Assembly (NCBI RefSeq): GCF_958453765.1
Contig: NZ_CAUDZA010000004.1
Location: 1 to 64,000, forward strand
Length of the DNA stretch: 64,000 bases
Direction of reading: 5' to 3'
Source of the DNA: Phascolarctobacterium_A succinatutens_B
Lineage (GTDB): Bacteria > Bacillota > Negativicutes > Acidaminococcales > Acidaminococcaceae
Shown here: positions 54,483-64,000 of the stretch, one piece after another
Numbering within the stretch: position 1 is the stretch's first letter
How the letters are laid out: each line of letters starts with the position of its first letter
Made by a program: the position numbers and the translations under genes
Notes under the pieces: model-generated
Seen by the model: only the letters and a program-made list of their open reading frames with translations
Databases searched by the model: none
Told to the model about the DNA's origin: nothing

Positions 54483-57400
54483 ATGAATGTCAATTTACAG
54501 GAGATTATTAATAAATTACAAACAGCGAAGGGAGAGCTGCAAAAGCAGCAGCGCTTTGCGCGGTTTGCTACAGGACTAGATGAGCTTATTTCCCATACAT
54601 CAGAGCCATTGATGCTTATGGTCATGGGCTCTTTTTCTACGGGTAAGTCGTCATTTATTAATGCATTAGTGGGCGAAGAAATTGCGGCTGTTGAGGCGAA
54701 GCCGACAACGGCTGTTGTAACGAAGCTTTGCTATGGTCAGCAGGATAAGCTTTTGCTGCATTTCAGAGATGGCAAGGTGCAGTCTGCAACGCCGCAGGAA
54801 TTTACTAGAATGACAGCTGTTAACGATGAAGAAATGCTCAACGAGGTTCATGAAAAGCTGGATTATGTCGAACGCCAGATGCCGCTGGAAATCTTAAAGC
54901 AGGTCAGCATTATTGACAGCCCGGGCCTCAATGATGTGAAGGAAAAACGCTCGGAAGCAACGGAGCGTTTTGTCAGTAAGGCGGATACGGTGCTGTGGAT
55001 GTTTTCCAGCTGGCAACGAGGAAAGAGATGGCGGCGATGGACAGACTGACGCCGCGCCTGAAGCCGATTGCTGTTGTTAATAAGATGGATTTGCTGGACG
55101 AGGAAGAGGACGACCCAGCAGAGTTTTTAGCAAAGGCCAGACAAACATTAAAGGGCAGAGTGCAGTCTGTTGTGGGCATTTCTGCAAAGTATGAGCTGGA
55201 AGGAAAGAAGGAGAATAATCCGCTAAAGCGGGAGATTGGTAATTTTGCCGAGTTGGAAAAGGCTGTGGCTGATTTGGTGATGCCTCACCGCGAGAAGTTT
55301 AAGCTGAACACACTGCTCGATGAGCTGGGTGCTTATTTTGCTGCGTTCAATAGAGAGTTTGCGCAGGCGAAGGAAAAGAACGAAGCTCATAAAAGTGGGA
55401 ATTATGCTGTTTATATGCAGAATGAAGAAAGATTTATGCAGGTAGAGGATATTCTTGCAAATGTTATTAGTGGTATACAGGATTACTGTGAGCGTGAAGC
55501 AGGACGTAATAATGAGCAGGCTTTATTCTTGTTGGGCGTACTATATGATGCCGGCATAGGCGTATTACAGGATACAGAAAAAGCTTTGAAGTTTTACCAA
55601 AAGGCTGCGCTAAAGAAGCATCAGGGTGCTATGCTGAATATGTATAACTATTATAATGATAATGGAGCTGATGAAACAGCAGAGTATTGGCTGCAAAAAT
55701 TGGCAGAGCAGGGCTTGCCGGAGGCGCAGCATAAATATATTGATTTGTTAAGAGTGCAGGAAAAATATGAAGAATATTTTATATGGTGCGAAAAGCTTGC
55801 CGGACAAGGAGACGTTGGTGCGCAATATAAATTGGCGGAGTGCTTGAGCAAAGGGATTGGGTGCGCTTTAAATGAACTGAAGGCAATAAATTTATATAGA
55901 CAAATTGTTGGAAGATGGAATAAAGAAGCTCAGCTAATTATTGCCGAAAACATGTATAATGAAAATAATTTGCTTAAACGTGTGAGTGTTACGGAAATAT
56001 ATGAGATATCAATTAATGAGCAGGCTAATTACACTATTAATAAATTGATAAACGGAGCAGGCGGAGATACTTCGTGTAAAAAAGAAGCTTATTTTTGGTA
56101 TAAAAAATTAGCGGAGCAAGGATATATTGCGGCTGAAAAGAGATTAGCGGAATGTCTTTATGATGGTATAGTATGTGCAAAAAATCTAGAGGAAGCTTTG
56201 AAGTGGTGTCAGAAGGCTTATAAGCAAGGATTGAAAAGCGTTGCGCCAGTAATAGAAAAGATAAAAGCGGAATTGCAGGTCGCAGAATATAGGGAGAAAG
56301 TAGAAAAAGGAGATGTGCAGGCACAATATTTATTGGCACAGTGTTTGGAAAAAGGAACTGGATGCCAGAAAAATATAGATGATGCTTTTATGTGGTATGA
56401 ACAGGCAGCAGAGGGTGGACTAGCAGAAGCGCAAAATATATGGGGAGAATATCTATATAAAAAAGCCATGTGTGCAGAGGCAGTAAACTTTTATAGAAAA
56501 GCAGCGCAGCAGGGACATAAATATGCTGCAAGAAACTTAGCAGAGTGTTTTGAAAAAGGAGCTGGGTGCCAAAAAAATCTTCAAGAAGCATTGTGTTGGT
56601 ATAAAAAGGCTTATGCACAAGGTGTTAAAGTTAAGCAACATATAGAAGTAATAGAAAAGGCACTTGAAAAACAAGCTCTATTTAATAAGTATACTGAGGA
56701 CGCTAAAAAAGGTGTAGTATCAGCGCAATATGCATTAGCGGAGTGCTTATATAACGGAGATGGCTGTGCGGTTGATAGGGTACAAGCATTAGCTTGGTAT
56801 GAAAAGATAGTAGGGAATTGGAGTGCTGAAGATCAATATATTCTTGCTAATAATTTTTATTATATTAATGCAAAGTATGCTTTAAAAAAAGTGGTTGATG
56901 TTTACAGAAAAGCAATCAACATGGATAAGAATTACACAATTAATGATGATATGGAATTTGCTTGTAATCAAGAAAGAAATTGGAAAGGCAGGTCGGTAGG
57001 AGAATACTGGTATAAAACGGCAGCAGAAGATGGATTTGCAGAAGCTCAAAATAAGTATGCTGAAATTTTGCAAAAACGAAATGAGAAAGAAGAAGCATTT
57101 AAATGGTATAAAAAAGCCGCAGAGCAAGACTTAGCGCGAGCACAGGGGAATCTTGCGGAGTGCTATATTAATGGTGTTGGTGTAACTGCTGACCTTGAAT
57201 TAGCTAAAAAATGGTGCGAAAAAGCTGTTGAGAAGCATGATTTTGTTGCCCAGTACTTTATGGCGGTGTATTTTGTGAAGAATCAATCTGACAAGTAGAT
57301 GAAGGTATTGGTTGTGCAGCAGATAAAGCAGAAGCGTTTAAATGGTATAAAAAAGCTGCAGAACAAAACATTGCAAACGCACAAAATATGGTAGGAAGAT

Positions 57401-58050
57401 ATTTAGAAGAAGGTTGGGGAGGTGTAACGAAAAATAAAATAGAGGCAGTTGAGTGGTATAGAAAGGCTGCTGAGCAGGGATATGATCTGGCTCAATATAA
57501 TTTAGCGGTTTTCTTAGCAAATGGAATAGGTTGTGCAAAAGATGAAGAAAAAGCATTGAAATGGTATAAAAAGGCAGCTGAGCAAGGACATGCAAAAGCA
57601 CAATATAGATTAGCGGATAAATTATATTATGGAAAAGGTTGTCAACAGAATAAGGAGGAAGCATTAAACTGGTATAAGAAAGCAGCCGCAAAAGGAAATG
57701 CAGATGCTGAAGAGGCGTTAAAATGGCATAGGAAGGCTGCTAAACAAGGATATGAAGCTGCTAAAATTGATATCGGAAGAAGAGTATGGTCAAAAAGTAA
57801 AAATAATGATCTGGGAGATATTATGGCAGTAGCTGAAACAGGAAATGAATATGCACAATATATTGTAGCTGAAAAGCTTTATTATGGTAAGGACTGTGAT
57901 GGTGATAAAATCGAAGCGTTAAAATGGTATACATTAGCGGCCAAAAGAGGTAATAAAGATGCGCAAAAAAAGCTAGCAGCTCTGATGTTGTGGTGCTTGT
58001 TGTTTATAGTAGTTGCCATAGGAGTATTATTTAAATTACTTGTATTATAA
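54483..58050 (+). pseudogene. Dynamin-like GTPase with Sel1 repeats, broken by two frameshifts
   Basis: About 1,190 residues if restored. The N-terminal GTPase has G1 GSFSTGKSS, KPTTAVVT (G2), DSPG (G3) and NKMD (G4); then about 20 Sel1/TPR-like repeats (pattern AxYxLAxCLxxGxGCxxDxxxAxxWYxKAAxQG) and a C-terminal membrane helix (CLLFIVVAIGVLFKLLVL). The frame shifts by -1 near 55000 (between VLWMFS and QLATRKEM) and again near 57290 (between KNQSD and VDEGIGCA). Each fits the loss of one base from a short run (CCC to CC, AAA to AA). The GTPase part has backbone-like composition, while the repeat part is AT-rich. Start ATG 54483 follows TGGAGG. Separate reading of the fragments would give a truncated GTPase and free repeat proteins. 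Confidence 0.82.
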
Positions 58051-58075
58051 AATTTTGCGTATAGGTAGTGTTGAT

Positions 58076-59617
58076 ATGAATAAATACATTAAATTAAAGG
58101 AATCTAAAAAAATCAATAAACCAGATACTGATTTTAGTAAAAACTTATTCTATAGTGTCTATTCACTAACTGGAGAAGAAAAGATTGTTTATGGAAAGGT
58201 ACTTGAGGGGGAAGAAGGTGAGATAGATCAGATTTCAATAATGAGCGAAGAAATGTTGGATATGGATAATAAGTACTTTGACAATAAAACTACAGATTAC
58301 CATCCTTACTTTTGTGAATTTAGCATAGATAGCTCTAAAAAATTAGATAAAATAACTAAAAAAATTTTAAACTCCAGTATTGGAAAATGGTTAAAGATAC
58401 GTATTATTGGGGAGCAATTTAGCGATGGAGATGCTTATTCATTACAGGGTGAGCTTATATTTAGTGCAAGTCCCATTATAAGAGTAGGCTGCTACTTAAC
58501 TTTTGACTTTAGCAATTATGAAGAATCATTTTCTGAAATATCATTTTATAAAATGATGAAAAAAAATAATTTATGGAATGTAGTTGACGGCTATTCAGAA
58601 AATGAAACTAAAGTTATTAAGGAAAGATTTAAAAGTATAACTAATGAAATAGTTGGTCTGCAAGGATTTGTATACAATGTTGGGCAAGGAAATTGCATTT
58701 CAATTGATTTTCAAAATGATGAAGGTATAAAAAGTATTTTTTGTGATATTGGAGAATCTATGGCTCCCAAAGATGTGGCAGAAGAACAATTTTATATTGA
58801 AAAAAATAGTAAAAAAATCAGTAAAGTAGATCCATCTATAATTTTATTATCTCATTGGGATTTAGATCATATTTTGGGTGTACATTTGTTATCAGAAAAA
58901 GTTTTTATAGATATAGATAAACAAAAAGAAACAACATACTGGATTGCTCCAAACTTAAAGATGCTTTCAAAAGAGAAAATATCAGTTTCTTCTGCTAGAT
59001 TATGTGCCTATTTGGTGAAAAATAAAGTTATTTTGATGTTTGGAAATGGTGTTAGTGAAAGTTTAGATGAAACTAAGAAACTCGTTAGTGTTTTAGAATC
59101 AAAAGATAAAAAAATAAAAATATATCAAGGAACTGGAAGGGATACTGCTAATGGTATTCGTAATAATATTGGTTTAATATTGTCTATAGAAGTTGATACT
59201 AATAATAATAAGTCTCAGAAAATGACACAAAGATTACTTTTTACAGGAGATTGTGAATATGCACAAATGCATTCAGAAATCTTTAGAGAGAAATATGATT
59301 TTCTTGTTACTGCACATCACGGTTCAAAATATGCGGTACTTAATGAATCTAGTGATATGAATTGTTGCGTTGATGCTCAAGGCCATGCTAGAGCAATAAT
59401 TTCAACAGGTGTTAATAGGTATCATCACCCGGAGGCTGAACATATAAATGCTTTAATTGCCAATGGATTTGAAATAAATTTTACAATAGGATATCAATGG
59501 ATTGAGTTTGATATATCCGATAAAAGAGCATTAGAGATAAAGCATTATCCGAATAAAAAACAAAGAGAGAAAATTAACAGCGAACAATTAAACAAACTAG
59601 AAATTAAGAATTTTTAA
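58076..59617 (+). CDS. ComEC-like metallo-beta-lactamase-fold protein
   Basis: A 513-residue soluble protein. Residues about 1-200 are an unrecognised N-terminal domain. The rest is a metallo-hydrolase of the ComEC/Rec2 C-terminal type: FVYNVGQGNCISIDF (about 213-227), LLSHWDLDHILG with the HxDxDH metal site (about 261-272), LFTGDCEY (about 394-401) and TAHHGSKYA (about 419-427). It lacks the membrane domain of ComEC; free-standing forms are thought to be hydrolases, sometimes attached to defence loci. It is AT-rich like the Sel1 region before it, with only a weak ribosome site, and ends 10 nt before the next GTPase gene. Confidence 0.78.
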   Translation: MNKYIKLKESKKINKPDTDFSKNLFYSVYSLTGEEKIVYGKVLEGEEGEIDQISIMSEEMLDMDNKYFDNKTTDYHPYFCEFSIDSSKKLDKITKKILNSSIGKWLKIRIIGEQFSDGDAYSLQGELIFSASPIIRVGCYLTFDFSNYEESFSEISFYKMMKKNNLWNVVDGYSENETKVIKERFKSITNEIVGLQGFVYNVGQGNCISIDFQNDEGIKSIFCDIGESMAPKDVAEEQFYIEKNSKKISKVDPSIILLSHWDLDHILGVHLLSEKVFIDIDKQKETTYWIAPNLKMLSKEKISVSSARLCAYLVKNKVILMFGNGVSESLDETKKLVSVLESKDKKIKIYQGTGRDTANGIRNNIGLILSIEVDTNNNKSQKMTQRLLFTGDCEYAQMHSEIFREKYDFLVTAHHGSKYAVLNESSDMNCCVDAQGHARAIISTGVNRYHHPEAEHINALIANGFEINFTIGYQWIEFDISDKRALEIKHYPNKKQREKINSEQLNKLEIKNF

Positions 59618-59627
59618 GGAGCTAACC

Positions 59628-61485
59628 ATGGACTTTACTCTCTACAACAATAGAAAAACAAAATTACAACAAACCATCACCACCACTCTCTCCGTTCTCC
59701 AATCCCTCAACCTAACCAGCGCCTACAAGCGCATGACAGATGACGCCGCCCGCCTCGCAGACGAGCGCTTTAATCTCGTCATTATCGGTGAGTTTTCCCG
59801 TGGCAAGTCGACCTTTATCAACGCCTTACTGGGAAGAAGCATTTTACCTGCTAGTGCTAATCCTACAACGAATATCATCAGTAAAATTGTCTATGGTGAG
59901 CAGGAAAAGTATACATTATTTTATAAGGACGGCAAGAAGCAGGAGATTAGCAAGGAGGAGTTTGACCTCATCAAGGCGCAGACCGAGGATAAACCGGATA
60001 AATTCTCTTTGCTAAAGGGGGTTGTGAGCAAGCTCAAGCATGAAGAAAGCCATGTGGATTTTGGCAACATCGACCATGCGGAGATTTCCTATCCCTTATC
60101 CTTCTGCGAAAACAAGGTAGATGTAGTGGACACGCCGGGCACGAATGACCTTAATGTAGGCCGCATTGAAATCACCTATCGCTTTTTGCGTCAGGCAGAG
60201 GCAGCGATTCTGGTACTTTCGGCAACGCAGCCCTTGACGCGCACAGAAAAGGAATTCCTCGTCGAGCAGGTTGTGGGTAACAATATCAAGGATATTGTTA
60301 TCGTCATCAACTACAAGGACGAGGTTATAGGGCAGGAAGAGCGTGTAGTTAAGCATGTGCTAGACAATTTGCAGGACGTGCAGGATTTTTCTCAGCGCAT
60401 TTTTATCGTGAGCAGCAAGCAGGCATTGCTTTATCGCCGTAAGCAGGCAGGCGAGGCTTTGAAGACTAAGGCCTTGCTGAACTGTCCTGCTACCTTGAAA
60501 GAGACTGGCATTGAGGAGTTAGAAACTGCCTTAGCTCGCTTTCTCAGCGAAGAAAAGGGCAATGCCAAGCTGAAAAAATATGCAGAACGCTGCTACCTGG
60601 CATTGAGAGAAGCAGAGCACGGCATAGCAGTGCAGAAGGAAGGACTTTCTCATTCCTTAGACGATTTAAAGGCTAAGCTTTTGAAGAACGGCCTAAGTTT
60701 ATGAAAACCAAGAGTATGGCGGCGCAGATTACGCAGGGCTTACAGATGCAGCTTGAAAGCAGGCAGATGGATATTGAGCAGCTGGCAGACTTGACTGCCA
60801 ACAAAATCAAGCAGGCAGCCATAGGCTCAATAGATGGCTATGACGGCAACATCAGTGAGCTTTCCGGTTCGGAACTGTTACGCCTATTCAAAAGCAGTTT
60901 ATCAAGGATATAAACGATCTGCAAAACAAACTTGTGCAGGAAGAGGTAGCGCAGGCGGCAGAAAAACTCAAGCAGATTTGGCAGGACATGGACTTTGACG
61001 CTGCTACTTTGCCGATAACCAATCGTTTTGCGGCGTTAGGAGAAATCCATAATGTGCCTACTAATGCTAATAATAATGATAGCTTAGGTACAGCCGTAGG
61101 CTCTGGTTTAATTGTTGGTGCGCTATTTGGCGGTATATTCGGCTTGCTGGCAGGTGCAGCAGCCTGGTTCCTTAGTGGCGGTGCCAATCCATTTGAGGAC
61201 AAAAAGCGTAAAACAAAGGAGCAGGTGCGCAGTCAGTTCAACAGCAATCTGCGCGATTTTAGCAAAAATATTGCCGACCAGTACAATAAGAGCGTGCAGC
61301 AGATTTGTCAGGAGATGCAGACCGAAGTCGACGAGCGTGTGGGCGAGATGAACGATCAGCTGCAGTCCTTGATTCAGCAAAAGGAAAGCAGGCAGCAGAA
61401 CGTAGATGACGTACTTGCTGATTTAGATAAAAAGCAGCAGACTATTGCAGGCCTGCAAAATAAGTTAAATGAGGTGCTTAAATAA
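59628..61485 (+). pseudogene. Second dynamin-like GTPase, broken by two frameshifts
   Basis: About 615 residues if restored. GTPase motifs are GEFSRGKST (G1, about 55-63), PTTNIIS (G2), DVVDTPG (G3) and INYKDE in the G4 place (Asn-Tyr-Lys-Asp). The C-terminal part has a glycine-rich membrane hairpin (GALFGGIFGLLAGAAAWFL) and a long coiled coil, as in bacterial dynamin-like proteins. The frame shifts by -1 near 60680 (AAGCTTTTGAAG, consistent with loss of one T from five) and near 60887 (TTCAAAAGCAG, consistent with loss of one A from five). AAGGAG precedes the ATG. The final fragment ends one base into the next start codon, so the ancestral gene was coupled to the intact third GTPase. Confidence 0.82.
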
Positions 61486-63302
61486 TGAGTACAGTTGAGG
61501 CAAAAAAGAGGATTCAAGCAGTTTTGTATGAACTATTAGCACAGGATTTTGTGCAGGAGAATACAGCTGCCTACGAAAAACTTACGGAGCTGCAGCAGGA
61601 TATCAAAAATGATTTTTTTGTCGTAGTTGTCTTAGGCGAATTTAAACGCGGTAAATCAACCTTTATTAATGCGCTGATAGGCAATGACCTGCTGCCGACG
61701 GATGTACTGCCGGAAACAGCGACGATTAACGCCTTGATTTACAACGAAAAGCCAGAGCTAGAAATCATTATGCAGGACGGAAGCGTAGAGTGTGGGCAGG
61801 TGGAAAGGAGCTTTTTGGAGCGCTTCTCTGCTAAAAACCAGACTGACGAATGTAGTAAAATCAAATATCTTAAAATTGGTTATCCATTCAAGCTTTTGAA
61901 TAACAACGTCGTCATCGTTGATACTCCTGGTGTTTCGGACCTCAACGAGCAGCGCTGCGACGTGACCTATAACTTTATTCCCAAGGCTAATGCTGTTTTA
62001 TTTTTGCTGGACGCCAACTCTCCGCTGAAAAAATCTGAGCTTGATTTTATTGAAAAAAAGCTGCTGGCACAGGGTATAGATAATATCATTTTTCTTGTCA
62101 ACAAATATGATAACATTGATGATGAAGAGGACGAGGATTTTTGGGAAAATCTGCAAGTACACATGATCAAGGCGTTCTCTGAAAGCGAGCATCCGCTGAA
62201 GGCTTTGAATATGTATCCACTTTCAGCAAAAATGGCTTTGCGTGGTGTGTTGGAGCAAAAGCAGAATTTTATTGATGCTTCTGGTATTATGGAAATAAAG
62301 ACAACTCTACAAAAAACTGTCAGCGAAGGTCGTGTGGAGGAAGAAAAGCTGGCACGCTATAAGGCCAGAGTGCAGACCGTGCTGCTAGGCTTAGGCAGTG
62401 AGTTGGAATATAAACGAGCCTTGAAATCCGCAGACTTGGAGAAGCTGCGAGAGGCGCAGGCTGGCTTGCAGGAGCTGTTCGACGAGCAGCTAGAAAATAA
62501 ACAGAAGCTGGCTGGCTTTGTAGAAGAGGAAAAGAAGAATATCATCGCGATGACGGATAAATCCTTACGCTTCTTCTATAAAAGGTTAGAAGAAAGGATT
62601 ATTGACGACGTACAGTTTTATAAAGGTCTTGATTTTAAGGATTATGTGGAGCAGCGTGTTTCTAAGGCGATACAGCGAGAGCTGGAAAATTGGCTTATGA
62701 GCTATGCGCCTAATATTGACGTCCTGCTGCGTACAGTGGAAAAAGAAATTGATCGCGGCATTTCTTATCGATTCAACCAAAAGATTGCGTTGAACGCTAA
62801 CTTTGGCGGTAAGGTTAGTAGTGGCGGCTATGGCGTGAATGTTACGGCGCTGGATGTGTCCAATGCAACTGTAAAGGCCGGAGCGCTTACAGCTGGCGGC
62901 GCGGGCCTACTAATGCTGATTGGCGGACCAGTACTGATGCCGTTTATCAGCATGGCAGCGTTCCCATTTTTGCAGCGCAGATTCTTAGAGGATCAGCTGG
63001 CTACAGCGAAGGAGCAGGTTATTCCGTCCATTCAGGAGCAGCTGTCGGACTGCGTTTTTCGGATGCAGCAGGAGCTGCATAAATATATTGATGAACAGAG
63101 CACGACTATTATAAAAAATTCGGAATATGCTTATGATACCGTGTTGGAGGATTTGCGGTCGCGTATAGATGCAGAAATAGATGAAAAGAAGCATTTGAGC
63201 AATGATTTAGGCGGAGAAATTGCCAAGCTCAGTGCGGAAATCAACAGCATCAACAAAACATTACAAGGCATTACAAGCATTACAGGAGGTGTATTAAGAT
63301 GA
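61485..63302 (+). CDS. Third dynamin-like GTPase, intact
   Basis: A 605-residue membrane-remodelling type GTPase. G1 is GEFKRGKSTF (about 51-60), the G2 threonine lies in PETATINAL (about 79-87), G3 is IVDTPGVSD (about 144-152) and G4 is VNKYDN (about 203-208). After a helical middle, a hydrophobic hairpin (AGGAGLLMLIGGPVLMPFIS, about 470-489) would enter the membrane, followed by C-terminal helices. Bacterial dynamin pairs usually work as hetero-oligomers on membranes, including during phage attack; here the likely partner gene just upstream is broken. The start overlaps the preceding stop by one base. Confidence 0.88.
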   Translation: MSTVEAKKRIQAVLYELLAQDFVQENTAAYEKLTELQQDIKNDFFVVVVLGEFKRGKSTFINALIGNDLLPTDVLPETATINALIYNEKPELEIIMQDGSVECGQVERSFLERFSAKNQTDECSKIKYLKIGYPFKLLNNNVVIVDTPGVSDLNEQRCDVTYNFIPKANAVLFLLDANSPLKKSELDFIEKKLLAQGIDNIIFLVNKYDNIDDEEDEDFWENLQVHMIKAFSESEHPLKALNMYPLSAKMALRGVLEQKQNFIDASGIMEIKTTLQKTVSEGRVEEEKLARYKARVQTVLLGLGSELEYKRALKSADLEKLREAQAGLQELFDEQLENKQKLAGFVEEEKKNIIAMTDKSLRFFYKRLEERIIDDVQFYKGLDFKDYVEQRVSKAIQRELENWLMSYAPNIDVLLRTVEKEIDRGISYRFNQKIALNANFGGKVSSGGYGVNVTALDVSNATVKAGALTAGGAGLLMLIGGPVLMPFISMAAFPFLQRRFLEDQLATAKEQVIPSIQEQLSDCVFRMQQELHKYIDEQSTTIIKNSEYAYDTVLEDLRSRIDAEIDEKKHLSNDLGGEIAKLSAEINSINKTLQGITSITGGVLR

Positions 63303-63670
63303 ACATTTTTGACCAATTTGACCATAATATGTATGGACATGATTCCTACACTCATAATGATGATGGTGGCTATATTCATGACGGCACAGGCCATTATGAT
63401 GCGCATTTGTTGCCCCTAGATGGCGGGGCAGCATTTTATCATGATGCGAGTGCAGCCATTGGTCATGGTAATGCTCATTGCATTTTGTGCGAGGTAGATC
63501 CATTGGTGCACGCTCATAACTATCAGGCGCATCCACTGATTTTTGGTGATGATGGCAGACCGCTAGTGCATGTCGATGGTTATACACGAAGTGACGGCAC
63601 CTATGTTGGCGAGCATTATCGCACTCTGCCTGACGGCAATCCTTATAATAATTTGTCATCTAAGTACTGA
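63299..63670 (+). CDS. Small histidine-rich protein
   Basis: A 123-residue soluble protein with 14 histidines, many in aromatic or acidic contexts (FDHNMYGHDSYTH, GYIHDGTGHYDAH), plus HCILC in the middle. No signal peptide. It would bind metal ions well, though this may be incidental to another role. The second half has LVHVDGYTRSDGTYVGEHYR, reminiscent of short repeats in surface or conjugative proteins. CAGGAGGTG lies inside the GTPase gene's end, and the genes overlap by 4 nt, so expression is coupled to the intact GTPase. A terminator follows. I do not recognise a family. Confidence 0.75.
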   Translation: MNIFDQFDHNMYGHDSYTHNDDGGYIHDGTGHYDAHLLPLDGGAAFYHDASAAIGHGNAHCILCEVDPLVHAHNYQAHPLIFGDDGRPLVHVDGYTRSDGTYVGEHYRTLPDGNPYNNLSSKY

Positions 63671-63680
63671 TTTACACAAT

Positions 63681-63724
63681 AAAAGCTTCCAGACCTGCTT
63701 TTATGGCTCGTCCGGAAGCTTTTA
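63681..63724 (+). terminator. Terminator of the GTPase array
   Basis: AAAAGCTTCC (63681-63690) pairs with GGAAGCTTTT (63714-63723) around a GGCTCG-containing loop; the trailing T run is short. Confidence 0.75.
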
Positions 63725-63744
63725 GCGTATATAGCGTCCCCTTT

Positions 63745-63773
63745 TTGCATTCTTTAAGCTAATATGATATAAT
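63745..63773 (+). promoter_or_regulatory. Promoter of the DUF512 protein gene
   Basis: TTGCAT (63745-63750), 17 nt, TATAAT (63768-63773), 56 nt before the start codon. Confidence 0.7.
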
Positions 63774-63829
63774 AATTTGACGACTAATCTTTTCACGGTT
63801 GATTATCTGCATTTTTTTAAGGAGTTGTA

Positions 63830-64000
63830 ATGGTAGGACTTATTAGTGGTGTACGCAAGAACAGTTTGGCAGCGGACGCAGGCATCAAGGCCGGCGAAAA
63901 GCTGTGCAGCGTGGACGGCGTACAGGTTAAGGATATAATTGAATTGAGCTTCTATACCTCCGATTACGAGGTTGATCTGGAGATAGAGGCCACCGATGGC
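63830..64000 (+). CDS. DUF512 (PDZ/radical SAM) protein, 5' part only
   Basis: The first 57 codons of a gene that continues past the window. The visible part is a PDZ-like domain: GLISGVRKNSLAADAGIKAG, then EKLCSVDGVQVKDIIELSFY. This matches the start of the DUF512 family, where a PDZ domain leads into a radical SAM-like region and the DUF512 domain. In Firmicutes the gene commonly lies before der (engA). AAGGAG precedes ATG 63830 at good spacing. Function is unknown for the family. Confidence 0.8.
   Translation, partial: MVGLISGVRKNSLAADAGIKAGEKLCSVDGVQVKDIIELSFYTSDYEVDLEIEATDG

Noticed and set aside
54990..60900. Programmed -1 ribosomal frameshifting in the GTPase genes
   Set aside because: None of the four break points has a classical X XXY YYZ slippery heptamer with a following stem, and each is explained by one base missing from a short run.
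1..64000. CRISPR array
   Set aside because: No series of 24-37 base repeats with regular unique spacers is present; the repeats at 19676-19786 are too short and too closely spaced.

Overview
The window reads as a chromosome segment of an anaerobic Negativicutes bacterium (Firmicutes with a Gram-negative envelope), most likely Acidaminococcaceae and close to Phascolarctobacterium. The clues are a fused IspH / ribosomal-S1-like protein, phosphatidylserine synthase and decarboxylase in a Firmicute-type background, NfnAB, a nickel lactate racemase, an NhaC-type antiporter, consensus TTGACA/TATAAT promoters 16-18 nt apart and strong GGAGG ribosome sites. The genus is inference; no rRNA is present. 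Backbone genes have mixed base composition, whereas 27.5-39 kb and 55.4-59.6 kb are visibly AT-rich.

Backbone 1 (1-27.4 kb): a MetQ-type lipoprotein, an M20 amidohydrolase, a flavodoxin, larA with an L-2-hydroxyacid dehydrogenase, an M24 aminopeptidase with efp, the thrR-like/hom/thrB threonine branch, tRNA-Pro, an unidentified structured RNA, prfC with a CitA/DcuS-like two-component system, a WecG/TagA glycosyltransferase, psd-pssA-GT2, a HAD phosphatase, and a long operon mtnP-mtnA-ahcY-ald2-mtaD-nfnA-nfnB. The last encodes oxygen-independent processing of methylthioadenosine and S-adenosylhomocysteine, apparently by the DHAP-shunt logic (phosphorylase, isomerase, class II aldolase) rather than the oxygen-dependent methionine salvage route.

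Accessory island (27.5-39 kb): a small orphan protein, a type I toxin-antitoxin locus whose 25-residue toxin is paired with a convergent antisense RNA from a perfect promoter, a protein carrying the CodY DNA-binding domain without its sensor domain, and a tight seven-gene operon (29.2-36.2 kb) encoding a ribbon-helix-helix protein, a radical SAM enzyme, a winged-helix-like protein, a phospholipase-D/SF2-helicase fusion, a 54-residue protein, a DndD/Rad50-like ATPase and a final small protein. I could not match this gene set to a defence or DNA-modification system I know; it is the best candidate for an undescribed system. It is followed by small exported proteins, an XRE regulator with a membrane partner, and a DUF4160 pair.

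Backbone 2 (39-52.4 kb): an exported repeat protein, a malate/lactate-type dehydrogenase opposite an NhaC/MleN antiporter, tRNA-Asn, a crotonase-fold isomerase, and a housekeeping run M50 protease-scpA-scpB-rluB-flavoprotein, then cmk-plsC-ispH/S1-fni.

Accessory region 2 (52.8-63.7 kb): a DUF4143 ATPase, the tail of a dead chemotaxis receptor, and an array of three dynamin-like GTPase genes with a ComEC-like metallo-hydrolase and a His-rich protein. Two of the three GTPase genes are broken by four separate one-base losses, all in short homopolymers and all in the same direction; the third is intact. The window ends inside a PDZ/DUF512 protein gene.
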